Shown piece by piece: positions 46,050 to 57,622 of a stretch of 64,000 nucleotides of DNA (position 1 is its first letter; every line of letters starts with the position of its first letter). The DNA lies in assembly GCA_964034945.1 (NCBI GenBank), contig OZ035961.1:44504184-44568183 (forward strand), in the 5' to 3' direction. Both the position numbers and the translations under genes were made by a program. The notes beneath the pieces were generated by a model that did no database searches, was not told where the DNA came from, and saw nothing but the letters and a program-made list of their open reading frames with translations. This DNA is from Chrysopilus asiliformis. Its lineage: Eukaryota; Arthropoda; Insecta; Diptera; Rhagionidae.

Positions 46050-46380
46050 TTTATTCCGGAACTACGCGTTTCTCGGTAGTCTTTTGTATAACAACTTTTG
46101 TCAATAAAATTTTCTACATCTTCGTCTTTTACTAGAACTCCGTATCTCAAGCCGTTATCGAGATATATCGTTAATTTAAAAAATTAGTTTTTTGCGATTA
46201 TCTAAAAAACAGCGGGTTTTCGGTGGATTAATGTTGGAAATGAATTGAAAACAATAATGTTTGCCATAATTTTGTTTTTCATCGTTATTCGCTCTACATT
46301 TTGTCTTTTACCGTAAATAGATATCTTTTACCGTTATCGAGATATTTCAGATTTTGTAAAATAAAAGTTAATATTTTTAT
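46050..46380 (+). repeat. repeat family F3 copy
   Basis: AATAAAATTTTCTACATCTT and CAAGCCGTTATCGAGATAT phrases match the F3 copies at 37730 and 60555. It may be continuous with the HINE-like fragment just before it. Confidence 0.35.
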
Positions 46381-47092
46381 GTAAAGTAATATTTTATAAA
46401 GTACCTACTCGTAAATTGTGCAGAAGCGTAGATTTCGTATAAGAAAGTCATGTGCTGTTCACATCAAATATTTTTAATTGCAATCTATCAAACTCTAAAA
46501 AAAATATTGAAAAATAATACAAATTTGATTTAAAATATAGTTAATAATTTGAGAGGACTGAAATTAAATAGAAAAAGTTTAAAAAAATATCGAATTCCAG
46601 AAATTGGATTAAAAGTTAGTCCAATAATTTTAACCAAATGGCTACTGACTTGCTACCAGGGATTTCGCTCGTCGTGGAAAGGGGAGTCTTTGCCAATATT
46701 TAATACAGGATAGCTAATTGAATCGGCAAAAATGGGGGAAAAAAAAATAAAGTTCGATCGTTGGCCTCTCAACAACCCATATTCTTAACCGTCGTGGGAC
46801 TATCTACCAAGTCTCTTCAGAAGTAAATTTTGTAAAAGTGCGGTGAAATTAAATATTTTCATATTCTGTTATGGCCAATTCTTTAGAATTTAGGCAAATT
46901 TCTTGGGTTTTTCAGCATGGTAAGAAAGTTCTTCTAGGCTGGAAAAATTTTTCTTATTTTTACGTTTGCGGTTAAAATAACACAACTCATGTAATTTTCT
47001 TCAACTGAATTTTCTTTTCCTAAATCTTGGTTGTTCTGCCAGGACAAAGCCAGATTATCAATTTTTCATTTTTATTTTAAAAGATAACAAAA

Positions 47093-47639
47093 TCTATAAT
47101 TGCCAATCTGGCAATTATTGGCATTGTTCGAAGTTTAATTGAACGGCGAACAGTTGTATCAAAATTCCACTTTGAAGTCAAACTTTTCAAAAAGATTTTT
47201 TAAAATTTATTCCAATCGGATTTTGATGTATGGGAGTTTTGTGTAGAATCATATACTAAATAACTTTTGTTTTTGCACTTTTTTGATAAGATGCACCGTT
47301 TTTGAGATATTCGCAAAAAACAGTTTCGTTTGGGGGGGGGTACCCAATTAACAATGGTCCATTTTTGCCCATTAACGAACTTAGCCTTGCATTTTATGAA
47401 AAACGAATCTACGTAAAATTTCAAGTCTCTAGCTCAATTCGTGCGCCCGCAATCCGCGTAACAGACGGATGGACGGACGGACGGACGGACGGACGGACAG
47501 ACAGACAGACATGCAAAATTCAATTTTTTCTTGTCATTCTAAACACACTGGCGTAATTCATTTTTGTGTATGCTGACGGCGTTACAAACGGTAAGGCAAA
47601 TGTAATATACCCTTTGGTTTCACCATACGGGTATAAAAA
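47093..47639 (-). mobile_element. HINE copy 7, full length
   Basis: It runs from ATAACAAAATCTATAATTG with the stem-loop TTGCCAATCTGGCAA on the left to CCATACGGGTATAAAAA on the right. The microsatellite is short (47464-47510). The left subterminal repeat has decayed compared with copy 2. Confidence 0.88.
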
Positions 47640-49518
47640 TTTCTGCTTCGTGGGTCTGAACTAAGAGACCATATTTGTTTCATCGGTCACCTTCAACTCA
47701 TTCCACATTGAGAATAAATTTTTCTGAAATGCTTCAGTTTTCCAGTTGTAGATTTTCCGACCTTCCTGCAGAACCATAGAGGGAAAGTATTAGAGTCATG
47801 ACTGAGACCAACTCGAGAATGGGGGAGATCAAGACTTTCTGATTAGGACGAAATAGTGAGACAAGATCGTTATGGTCAGCTATATATTACATTGCCGTCC
47901 GCAGGAACTTTTTCAGGAACTGGCCAAAAATCTTTTTATGGGTAGGGTGGCCATACTATTTTTAGGCCAGTCAGGGACAAGATCAAGAACAAATTTTATA
48001 TAAAAAACTAAAATTTGATTTAGATTAAAACGAAGGGAAAAAATCAATAATGTGCGCTGCAAGCGAAATTTTTTAAATAGAATTCGGCGCAGTTATTTAA
48101 ATCAAGGGATACACAGTATTAATCAAAAATTTACTTGATTTTTTGCGCTTTGTACGTTTTATAAATAGCCGCAACGGAAATTGTAAATTAAAATAACAAT
48201 AAACTGGCCACATTTTTTGAGCTAATGCATCTTTTGTGGAAAATTGTTGAAAAAATGTGCCGCAGGCGAAAAAAATGTTTTTTGGAGCAACCTCCAGCCA
48301 AAATAGAGTACAACAACGTGGAAGGTACCAGGTTAAATAGTTTAAACTTATTTATTTTTAAAAAAAATAACAATTAAATGTAAAACAAAAAAATTAACGG
48401 ATAACAGAAATTCACTTTGCTTCGAAAAACACATATTTTCGCGCCTAAAGAAGGCTGTTTTACGGCCGTGTCACACTTCAATCATAGGTCAAAAGTCCAT
48501 AAAATTTGAAGCTTCTGTGACCGATTTATGACTAGTCATATTTATGACAGTCGCCAAAATAGGGCTGAGTATTTGAAATCTAAAATTATAAATGTTAAAA
48601 ATTATTTTTCATTTTTTTTAAGTTGGTTCTTTTTTGGTTACTTGGGTAAATTATACGGATATATGTACAATATCATGCGTAAATCCAAACATTAGTTTTA
48701 AATCCCTCAAAAACAAACCGAATCCGTAAAGACCAAGAAATCGAAAAATGGGAATAAAATAAAAACAAAAAATAAATAAAAGTCTTTTGAACCTATTTGT
48801 GTACAACAAGTAGGTACTTGTGATAGTATACACTAACAATGAATTTTCATCACGAGAAGCCATCGAAAAGGGCAATAAAAAAATTTCCGAACAGTGAAAC
48901 ATTTCGACATGTGCTTCATATTGATTTTTATTTTTACCAACTAAAAATAGAGCTCCGTCAATTTTATTCTTATATTAACCTTCTTTGGCTTTTCTTACAA
49001 CATTTATTTTCTTATAACGTAGTATAAGCACTAAGCAGCAAAATGAATTATTATTTTCATGAACACTCTACCTTTGACAGGTAGGGTACAGGGCGAATAT
49101 AAAAAGGGGGAGGGGTTAAAGTGCCCCACTGAGAAATAAGAATTCTAAAAAAAGAAGCGGCCAAGCAAAGGAAGTGCTGAAAGACATTCAACCGATGTAC
49201 CAGCTAAACGAAAATCTGGATGGTTTGTTGAATGTTATACCAGGACGAAGTTTATGAATACAAAATTTGAAGCAAAACTCTCCGCCCTTTATTTAAATCT
49301 ATACCTACGTCCTTGGTTCACTAGAACAAGATAAAATATAATGTGGGTGTTTTTCCAGTTATCAAACATTTCTGACTTATTCCGAAGCTGCGCTTTATTT
49401 TTTTTTATTTTTTGTCATATTTCACCAAATGTTTACAATTGATTAAAAACATATGAAAATGTTGTTAATTTAGATAAGCGAATAATAATTTGAAATAAAC
49501 GTAATTTTCTACCTTTCT
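47640..49518. other. unassigned AT-rich DNA
   Basis: TAGGGTGGCCATACTATTTT at 47944 looks like one hAT end, but no partner or TSD was found. No gene was seen. Confidence 0.35.
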
Positions 49519-49520
49519 TA

Positions 49521-49771
49521 CATGAGGCGTTAAAAGCTAGTGTGGACCAACCCACATGTCGAAATCGTGAATTTTTTGTGTTTGAATCACTATTGCGAGT
49601 GAGTTTTTAGATAAAAATGTTCGGATGCACAAAAGAAAATTTCACCATTGAGTAATAAAGTCCACAGATTTTTTTTTTTCCAAAAATTTTCAGTCAATAA
49701 TAGTACAGAGTGGAAAAGCTTCAAAAACTCGATTATGTGGGTTGGTCCACTCTAGCTTTTAACGCCTCACA
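49521..49771. mobile_element. TA-flanked MITE
   Basis: TIRs of about 37 bp (GAGGCGTTAAAAGCTAGTGT and on to ACCAACCCACAT) enclose 251 bp. TA lies at 49519-49520 and 49772-49773. The TA target suggests Tc1/mariner origin. Confidence 0.65.
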
Positions 49772-49871
49772 TATAAGAATGGTATTAAAATCTGTCCAAA
49801 AACCGAAATCAAAACGGAGCCCCGCTTTTCCTCCGGGACATATACCCATAGTTCGAAGAGTCCGCAACATG

Positions 49872-49873
49872 TC

Positions 49874-49910
<37 letters not shown>
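49872..49910 (+). repeat. GT microsatellite
   Basis: An almost pure (GT)n run of about 15 repeats, bordered by TCTGTATG and CCGTGTGTCC. Confidence 0.9.
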
Positions 49911-50059
49911 GTGTGTCCATTCGTATGTATGTATTTTACAAATATTGTAAGATCGACTTCTACCAATAAACCTTATCCCATTTTGAGGCGTTTTTTTGCA
50001 TTCGTAAGCTGTTATAGTCCCATAGAACGCTATTTTTGGGTTCTAATAGAATCCGTCCC

Positions 50060-50270
50060 ATAGAACCCGTTTTCGAGATAATCGCAAAAATCTTTTTCAT
50101 TTGTATGGCAGTGGAGGGAAAGAGTGGTCAGTTTCAATTTTTATGCATTTAAAATTTCGTAGAATCATATTCTAAACACTTTTTGCCGGTCGTTTACGAG
50201 AAAATGACAAAAATATTTTACATTTGTATGGAAAAAGGGGGAAGGAAGGGGTTGTTCGATTTTTCCCATC
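50060..50270 (-). mobile_element. HINE-like fragment (second subfamily)
   Basis: It contains TTTTCGAGATAATCGCAAAA, CATTTGTATGG and GGGGAAGGAAGG lines as in the copies at 2255 and 3738. The ends are not defined. Confidence 0.35.
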
Positions 50271-50483
50271 TTCGAAAGACGTTTAGCTTTTCAGAAGACG
50301 TTGCCATCCTAAGCTGTGCTTCGGCATTAAAGGGTCTTCCCCTAAGCTCTGGATGAAACTATAAAAAAAAAGTCTGGTATATGCCACTTAAATCAGTTCT
50401 CGAGTTTTCAAATGTTTTTATATAAATGTTTTTGAGGCTCCGAAAAGTTTAAAGAACGATGCACGATTTTCCCCCCCTAAACT

Positions 50484-50795
50484 AACTTTTGAACCCGTGT
50501 AGTTTTCACTTTGCTTGAGTACTTTTTGGAAAGGGCACAGTCTCTAGTTTCATCCATATATGGCTTCAAGATCCACCGAATTGCAGGGGGATGGTGAGGG
50601 GTTAACGAACTTTCTTGTGATTTTTCACATGATTTCTGCCTTGATTTCTGTGAAAAATTACAAGAAAGTTCGTTAACCCCTCACCATCCCCCTGCAATTC
50701 GGTGGATCTTGAAGCCAAAAATGGATGAAACTAGAGACTGTGCCCTTTCCAAAAAGTACTCAACCAAAGTGAAAACTACACGGGTTCAAAAGTTA
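50484..50795. repeat. hairpin with about 147-bp arms
   Basis: The arms 50484-50631 and 50650-50795 are nearly exact reverse complements (core CGAATTGCAGGGGGATGGTG) around an 18-base loop. The sequence is less AT-rich than its surroundings. No TSD was resolved. Confidence 0.85.
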
Positions 50796-52046
50796 ACCCA
50801 GGGGCATAAAAAACGTCGAATCCTGCATGGTTCTTTAGCGTGACATAATTTTGTTATATTTTTAGTTTATCAAGAATTTGCTATGCTCCTAAAAATCATT
50901 AAAAAAATGCGAAAATATAAATGTATCAGAATTTATTTGTTTTTTTTTTTTTCATCAAGAAAATAAACATGAAATTCAATAAAACTTCAATAAAAATATT
51001 CTCGTCAAACGTGTGTAGGGCAAAAGGTAATATACTGTTAAAAAATCTCACGAATAAGGGTTTTCCGCAAAAAACATTAAAAGCTTTTTTACACGATAAA
51101 ATTCCGACAATATCTACGCTGTAGAAAAGTAGAGTTGAAAATTAGTCTAAAAATGAAGTAGATTAGTTGTACAATTGCGTTTCAATGAGTAAAGATACGC
51201 CAAATAGTCGTAATGGTTGGTTTTCTGCATTCCAAATCCTAACCAAAGCAAGAAGATTTTACAACACATATAAACTGAATAAAATTGGTAAGTAAAAATC
51301 GATAATTTATCAACTATATCTAAAAATTCTTGAAAAACGAAAAAATTACTTTGGCAAGAAAAAATCCTACTCAAAAACCTCTCAAATATTTTTTTTATTG
51401 AAACATTTGAACGCACTGAAAATAATGTCCTACGTCATATTGATGAACGCCTTTCGTCAACTTTATTTCATCGATTTGATGTTAAATACATTATTCTGAT
51501 GTAAGGTACATCATGTTTCTGCATTATTTGATGAAGCCATTCTTCTAAATGAAGAAATTGCAATCATCAACCTATTCGGTAGGAAATCCGAACATGCGGT
51601 GCGATTTAATAACCAATTTCATCATTTGATGAACTCTACATCCCTGAATTCCTATTTCACAATTCGCGCGTCAGTGAGAAACGCGGGAAAATTATGACAA
51701 ATTCATTAATTGATGTAAACAATCGTCGAGTTGATGATGCTCGCACATCATCGATGAATCTTTCATCAAATTCATGAACGAATTGATGAACTTTCGTCAT
51801 TTTACCAGAATATTGAGTATTTCGTTATTCAAAATTCCAATGATAATACCGTTATTTGCTTGTGAGTTTGGAACCGACTTGTCAGAATTGCGGCATATTC
51901 AGTTGTTTATCTCGTTCGAGTGGATCATTTTTCAAAACTTCGGCCTGAAAAAGTAAAACCTGCGAGTTTATGTCCAGTGAAAAGTGTGAATAATATATCT
52001 AAGTGAGTGAGAAAACTATAAATTTTTAATAATATAAAAAATTCAG

Positions 52047-52595
52047 TGGAAAATTGATTCGGTAGGTAAGCTTTGCTTCGTTTGCCAAGACAGTTTTGAG
52101 AACATAGATGGACTAATTAATCACCTCAAAAAAATCTATCAACTAACATCTCAAGATAGTTACCGGTGTTTTAGTTGTTACCAGATTTTTAAAAATGTTT
52201 CTACCTATAAGAAACATATTTTTAAAAAAAACACAAATGTTAACCATAAAAATACTGACGCTGTAAGAAATAAACAAAGCATCTACTCGAATACGAGTAG
52301 TAAAGAACAAGTTTGTACAAATTCAGTTTCTGGCACTGCCATTTGTTCGACTAACTGTAGTTCTGTAATCTAACAAGTTAAAGAAAATATTGAAGAACAT
52401 AATAATGTTGACAAAATTAATTATAATTTAAACGAATCCATTGTAAATTTACTCGAAAATTCATTAAAATTTTTGATCGCTCTTCATGCAAATAACAATT
52501 ATTCTCGGAAAGATGTATATGAAGTTAAAGATCATGTAATGGAACTAATTATTGAGCCATTACCTAATATTTTTCAAGTATTTGGAACTATGTAA
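52047..52595 (+). pseudogene. C2H2 zinc-finger exon of the CACTG element
   Basis: After an acceptor-like AAATTCAG the frame reads KLCFVCQDSFENIDGLINHL and then YRCFSCYQIFKNVSTYKKHI, two C2H2-type fingers. A TAA at 52371 interrupts it, then the same frame continues with ENSLKFLIALHANNNYSRKD and VKDHVMELIIEPLPNIFQ. A donor-like GTATTTGG follows IFQ. From memory this order resembles multi-copy uncharacterised insect proteins with N-terminal fingers. That similarity is not verified. Confidence 0.6.
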
Positions 52596-52882
52596 CGAAA
52601 CAAAACGAAGACAAAAACGAGGGTCAAAAACAAAAACTAGCAAATATTGGTAACTATCATAATATTACATAAATTAGATACTTTAGAAATAATTAGTATT
52701 TTTTCATTTTAAGTTCCAGGAAAAGATGCAGAAGCGTTTATCCGAAGCCTTAAATTTAGCAGAAATATTTAAACTGTAGCCCAAGTATAAAAAGTCAAGC
52801 GGGTACCGATTGGTAAGATACAAAATATTATATTTATTATAATAAAAAAAAGGTTTTTAAAATTTTACATTTTATAACGCAG

Positions 52883-53048
52883 ATTGACAAGGATTTTCAA
52901 ACACGTTTTGAAGATCATGGAGGTATACTGGTCGACTGGGTGCTAAAACTTAAAAATATTTAGAACTATTTAAAAGAAAATAAGCACATTAAGGATTCCA
53001 CAATCAACTCTGTCGTAAACTCAATCCCCGAGACCGACATTGAATCAG
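52883..53048 (+). pseudogene. middle exon of the CACTG-element gene
   Basis: The block lies between an AG (52881-52882) and a GT (53049-53050). The frame from 52883 reads IDKDFQTRFEDHGGILVDWV, has one in-frame TAG, then continues with NYLKENKHIKDSTINSVVNS. No known domain was recognised. It is placed here because of its position and open frame between splice-like sites. Confidence 0.45.
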
Positions 53049-53074
53049 GTATGCTTGCATCATACAAGTAAATA

Positions 53075-53191
53075 CCCAAGCAACCAGATAAGGCATAATG
53101 CCTTAGATTAGGGCATGGTGTCTTAAAAAACGACCAATTTTAAGACACCACGCCCTAATCTAAGGCATTATGCCTTATCTGGTTGCTTGGG
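53075..53191. mobile_element. 117-bp palindromic MITE, TA-flanked
   Basis: The arms start CCCAAGCAACCAGATAAGGC and are near-perfect reverse complements around a loop near 53136. TA flanks both sides (53073-53074, 53192-53193). It sits in the putative intron of the CACTG-element gene, so it arrived after that element. Tc1/mariner-derived origin is likely from the TA. Confidence 0.8.
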
Positions 53192-53283
53192 TAAGAAACT
53201 GAAACCGCAGATTTACATTTATACTCTTTATTATTTAGGTTCTACTACTTTCATTTTTCAAATATTTTGGTCTTTACGCCCAG

Positions 53284-53514
53284 GAAGCCTTCGAATACGT
53301 AGGCAAATCAACACAACAGCTGGAGGATCCCTTAGGTTATATAAAATCACGCCAAGAAAATATTCAGCCATTCATTTTGGCTCTCGGTGATGAATATTTA
53401 TCAAATTTTGAAAGCTTTTGGGTGTATTTAGATAGAACAAAGTTACTATTTATAAATTTGTTGCGTTGTATTGATATAAGTCATTCCATCTTTTTAAGTT
53501 ACAATATCGAATAG
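53284..53514 (+). pseudogene. last exon of the CACTG-element gene
   Basis: After AG at 53282-53283 the frame is open for 76 codons to TAG at 53512: EAFEYVGKSTQQLEDPLGYI, then ENIQPFILALGDEYLSNFES and LRCIDISHSIFLSYN. The block QPFILALGDEYL followed by a cysteine/aspartate CIDISH stretch resembles, from memory, the C-terminal domain of the same multi-copy insect family. It is shorter than I would expect for such proteins, so truncation is likely. Confidence 0.55.
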
Positions 53515-54174
53515 CATGTGAATATTTATTGAACTATATTTTTATAACATAACAAAGAAAAATGTTAAAAAATCACCAAAAATATGTGTAATTTTGGAAG
53601 AGTTAAAACAAATTAAATAATTTTTTTTCATATTTTCAAATGAACTTAAAAAAAGAAAAATTTCCTAATAAACTTTAAAAAAAATAATGCATTGGTTTGA
53701 ATTTATCGTTGCATATCGGTCGATGTATGCAGTTAATGATTTTTAGGTGGGATAATTGGTTGCCAACATGTTGCAGAAACAATTTAACTATGTTAGAATT
53801 CATCAATATTCATATATAGTAATTTTTCATCAATATGAGAAAAAAATCATCAAATGATGTACAAATTCATCAAAAAAATTTCCGCATTATTCATCAATAT
53901 AAGGAACAAATCATCAAATGACGTACAAATTCATCAAAATTTTGATCATTATTGTGCATCAATATGAGGAAAAAATCATCAAATTACGTACAATTTCATT
54001 AAAATATTATTCATCAATATGAAGAAAAATTCATCATCGAACGAACCTGTTCATCACTTGATGAATAGGATTACATTGAATCAATGCACGCGTTCATTGG
54101 ACCAAAATTGACGAATTATTTCGTCAGGCCAATGCAAAAATTCATCTATATGATGACGGATTTCTTTCAGTGCG

Positions 54175-54956
54175 GTAACGGTAAATTACACTTCGGTTTG
54201 TAATTTTACAAACTTAAGTCTTAACTCCAGGTTTAACTCCATGATCATGTCGTTTAAAATGTACCCTTAAATCTACGTAAACTATTTTTGACGTATTTTG
54301 TTAATGCATACTTTTACCCTAATTTTCCTTTTACCCTAAAACCTTTGACCCTAAGGAAATCGATTTCCTTATAAATATTGTAGATATAAAAAAAATCTAC
54401 AATATATGTTACGTACGAGTATATCGCGTTACTTCTATTCACAAATAGATTGAAAAACGATTTCGTTGAACTTTTCTTATGTGCATTTTTTTTTCAATGG
54501 ATTCTTTTTAAAGTAAAATGATGAAGCATTTCTAATATTATTTTTTCCTATTTTTTTTTTGCTTTACACATCAGCAGCTACTGTTCTGGCAGAATTTTTC
54601 TTAGTCTACTCCACATTTTTTGTATAGAATTTATCAAATACTTATTGGTTAAATTTGCTGACACAATAAGTCTGCTCCAAACATATTATTGTTTTTTTTC
54701 TTTATAGCAGTCATTTCAAGATCTATCTCTGCAAGAATTTCTTGAATGTCATGTACTTTATTTCAAAGTAATCCGCTTAATGTTGCCACAGGACAAATGA
54801 TTATCGTTAAGCATAAATGCTGAAAGATAGCCAATTTCAGTAACATTCAAAGGGAACATATAAAACAACATTTTAGTGAATGTAACATAACTACACATTA
54901 AAGTTCTTAGTAGAAATTTAAGAGTAAAAAAAATTAAAAAAAAAATTTAAAAAAAA
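54175..54956. other. unassigned AT-rich DNA
   Basis: No gene or element ends were seen. A small palindrome (TTGTAGATAT...ATCTACAA) occurs at about 54380. Confidence 0.35.
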
Positions 54957-55694
54957 AAGCTTTTATTAAAAAAGAATGCACTAAAAAGAAAAAAATAATT
55001 TTCTGGACGCTGTGTATCACAAATATAAAAGCTTTTTAAAAGCGAGAAAAAATTTTATTTTATTGTTTTATGCTTTATCTCGCTTTTTAAAAGCTTTTAT
55101 ATTTGTGATACACAGCGTCCAGAAAATTATTTTTTTCTTTTTAGTGCATTCTTTTTTAATAAAAGCTTTTTTTTAAACATTTTTTTTTTATTTTTTTTTT
55201 ATTTTGTTCTTTTTAGTCTTCGAATATATATCCTTACATTTGAGATATCCTTACAGGCTTTTTAACTTGAGAATCGTATGTCCTTACAGGCTTTTTAACT
55301 TGAGATTCGGCGATCCCAAAAACCCCCAGAATAAATTTTTTTCCGGAAAATTTGGAGAAAGGGATAATCACGTTATCCTTACAGGACATTCCGTTATCCT
55401 TACAGACTTTTTAATGGCAGATTCGGATTTAGCGACCTCAAAAACCCCCAGAATAGATTTTTTTCCGGAAAATTTGGAGAAAAGGATAATCACGTTATCC
55501 TTACAGGACCTTCCGTTATCCTTACAAGGACGAAGTAGTGAAAATATTGTATTGTCATCGGACTTATATAAGTGTGCAAAATTTCAAGTCAATCGGACAA
55601 GTGGAAGTGGGTCAAAATTGGGTTGCAAGATTTGATCTGACAGACAGACAAACAGACAGACACGAAGGCAAGCTAAATAAAAGCTTTTAAAAAA
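54957..55694 (+). mobile_element. repeat B copy 2
   Basis: It has the same layout as 22563-23624. The hairpin arms are longer here, starting AAAGCTTTTATTAAAAAAG. About two 122-bp units follow, then the conserved TATAAGTGTGCAAAATTTCA line, a GACA tract and AATAAAAGCTTTTA. This copy shows that copy 1 lost about 12 bp at its left tip. Confidence 0.8.
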
Positions 55695-57085
55695 TGATCC
55701 TTATTATCAAGAATTATTCAGGCATCCCGAAAACCAAACCTTTATGCTAGATTTTTTGATTTCCTGTTAAAATACCATAGAGTGATAAAAGAACAAAAAA
55801 ATACCGCCAAAGATATAAGTTTGAATTTGCAGAAAAAAAAATATTTGTTTTATAAAAATAAAATATATATATTGTATATATTTCAAATCATAGCTCCGTA
55901 ACTGGTTATCGCAATTTGATGGAAAAAATTGCGACTTCTTCGTTGAGAGTCCCAGTTTTAAAAAAAAAAAAAGATTATGTGTAAAAAAATCTTAAATAGG
56001 CATTTTTAGCCCCCGTGCGGGTTCGCTCAAACCTTGTATGAACCTTTTTTTTACACTGGGTAGGAAGTCATGTGGTATCTTAAATGAAAGGTCTCGACCA
56101 CCCTGAAATGATGAATAGATGAATGTATGGTGAATAGTAGTTTTTGAAGCGGTCCCATATAATATTGTTATTGGCGTTTGATGAGCTTGGTTGAAAATTC
56201 CATAGGGTGAGTGTATAGCTGCTAGTATACATAAAATTACTGGACATAGGCTTTTATGTTTTACAACAAGACTTTGGAACGACTTAGCATCCGATGTGTT
56301 CCCCCGTACTATTCAAGTACCCTGAAGATCCTAAAACTATAAAAAATAAAATAAATGCCAATTTTTCTATAATCCATTTTGGATGTGAAATTTTATGTTG
56401 TGTTGTGGCTTATAACATAAATGTTTTTCTGTTATGGTTTGTATGAACCTTTTTTTTTAGGTATACCATAAAAGAACCGCGTTAGGTTATTTTATAGCCA
56501 TTTTAAAATCTTTTATAAAGGTTATTTGGCATTTGCGTTGTGAAGTTCGTGTTCAAAAGAGTAGCAGTGTACACCCTGAGAATTATTAATTTATTCGAAA
56601 TTGTGGAAATAATAATTCGGAAAATAATTTTATATTGCCATCACAGAATACGAATTCCAAAAAACTTTTGTTTTCATTTTATGAAGAAAAAGTTCTATCT
56701 AATAACATGAAATATCATTTTATGAAAAACTACAGAATAGAGCCCATTATTTGTGTGATTTTCTGCCCTGTTGATAGTTTTGTGATGTGAGTAATTATAA
56801 TTAATTATTTACATTTCATTTTTCACCTGTAACCAGATATCGTAATGCTCCTAAGTACATTAGAAAAACTTACTGGCAAAGCTAATCCGCAAATAGGATG
56901 AACAAAAAAACAGCACTTTTTTCAATTTCAGTGAAATAGCGTTAATTTTATTTTAAGGATTGAAAATCTATTTATTTTTTATTTATTTTCTAAGTATGGG
57001 GTAAATTCGGATATAGTACCCCGTTTTGTACCACCCGCGGAGTAAAATCGTAAAAACGAAGGGTTCAAAGAGAACCATGTATTAT
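55695..57085. other. unassigned AT-rich DNA
   Basis: No gene was found. GTATGAACCTTTTTTTTA occurs twice (56037 and 56440). Confidence 0.35.
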
Positions 57086-57622
57086 TTTTTATACCCGTAT
57101 GGTGAAACCAAAGGGTATACTAACTTTGCCTTACCGTTTGTAACGCCAAAATCCCGTCATCACACACAAAAATGAATTACACCAGTGTGTTTAGAATGAT
57201 AAAAATAATTAATTTCTGCATGTCCGTCCGTCTGTCCGTCTGTCCGTTCGTCTGTCCGTCCGTCTGTCTGTGGCGCGGATTGCGGGCGCACGGATTGAGC
57301 TACAGACTTGAAATTTTGCACAGATCCGTTTTTCGTAAAATGCGAGGCTAAGTTCGTTAATGGGCAAAAATGGACGAACGAAAACGTTTTTTGTGAATAT
57401 CTCAAAATCTTATCAAAAAAGTCCAAGAACAAAAGTTATTCAGGATATGATTCTGCATAAAACTCCCATACATCAAAATCCGATTGGAATAAATTTTAAA
57501 AAATCTTATTGGAAAGTTTGACTTCAAAATGGAATTTTGGTACAACTGTTCGAATTTTGATACGAATATCACCATACGGGTTTTCAATAATTGCCAGATT
57601 GGCAATTATAGCTTTTGTTATG
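57086..57622 (+). mobile_element. HINE copy 8, near full length
   Basis: It runs from TTTTTATACCCGTATGGTG to CTTTTGTTATG with microsatellite, subterminal repeat and stem-loop. Two short internal deletions, around 57374 and 57406, remove the usual GGGGGGTACCCCCC stretch and part of a neighbouring line. Confidence 0.88.

Larger units (their letters stand above)
51414..54172 (+). mobile_element. CACTG-ended DNA transposon with zinc-finger gene remnants
   Basis: The left end CACTGAAAATAATGTCCTAC and the right end, reversed, CACTGAAAGAAATCCGTCAT are flanked by a 2-bp CG duplication (51412-51413, 54173-54174). Subterminal zones of several hundred bases repeat TTCATCAA and TGATGA words in both orientations. 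The CACT start, short TSD and subterminal repeats suit the EnSpm/CACTA (CMC) group. The 2759-bp interior holds three exon-like blocks of a degenerate gene and no recognisable DDE domain. TATTCAGTTG at about 51897 could be its initiator. Confidence 0.65.

Noticed and set aside
47944..48470. hAT-like left end TAGGGTGGCCATA
   Set aside because: No matching right end or target duplication was found downstream.
49710..50063. 117-codon frame with a V-C run
   Set aside because: It runs through the GT microsatellite and a MITE end.
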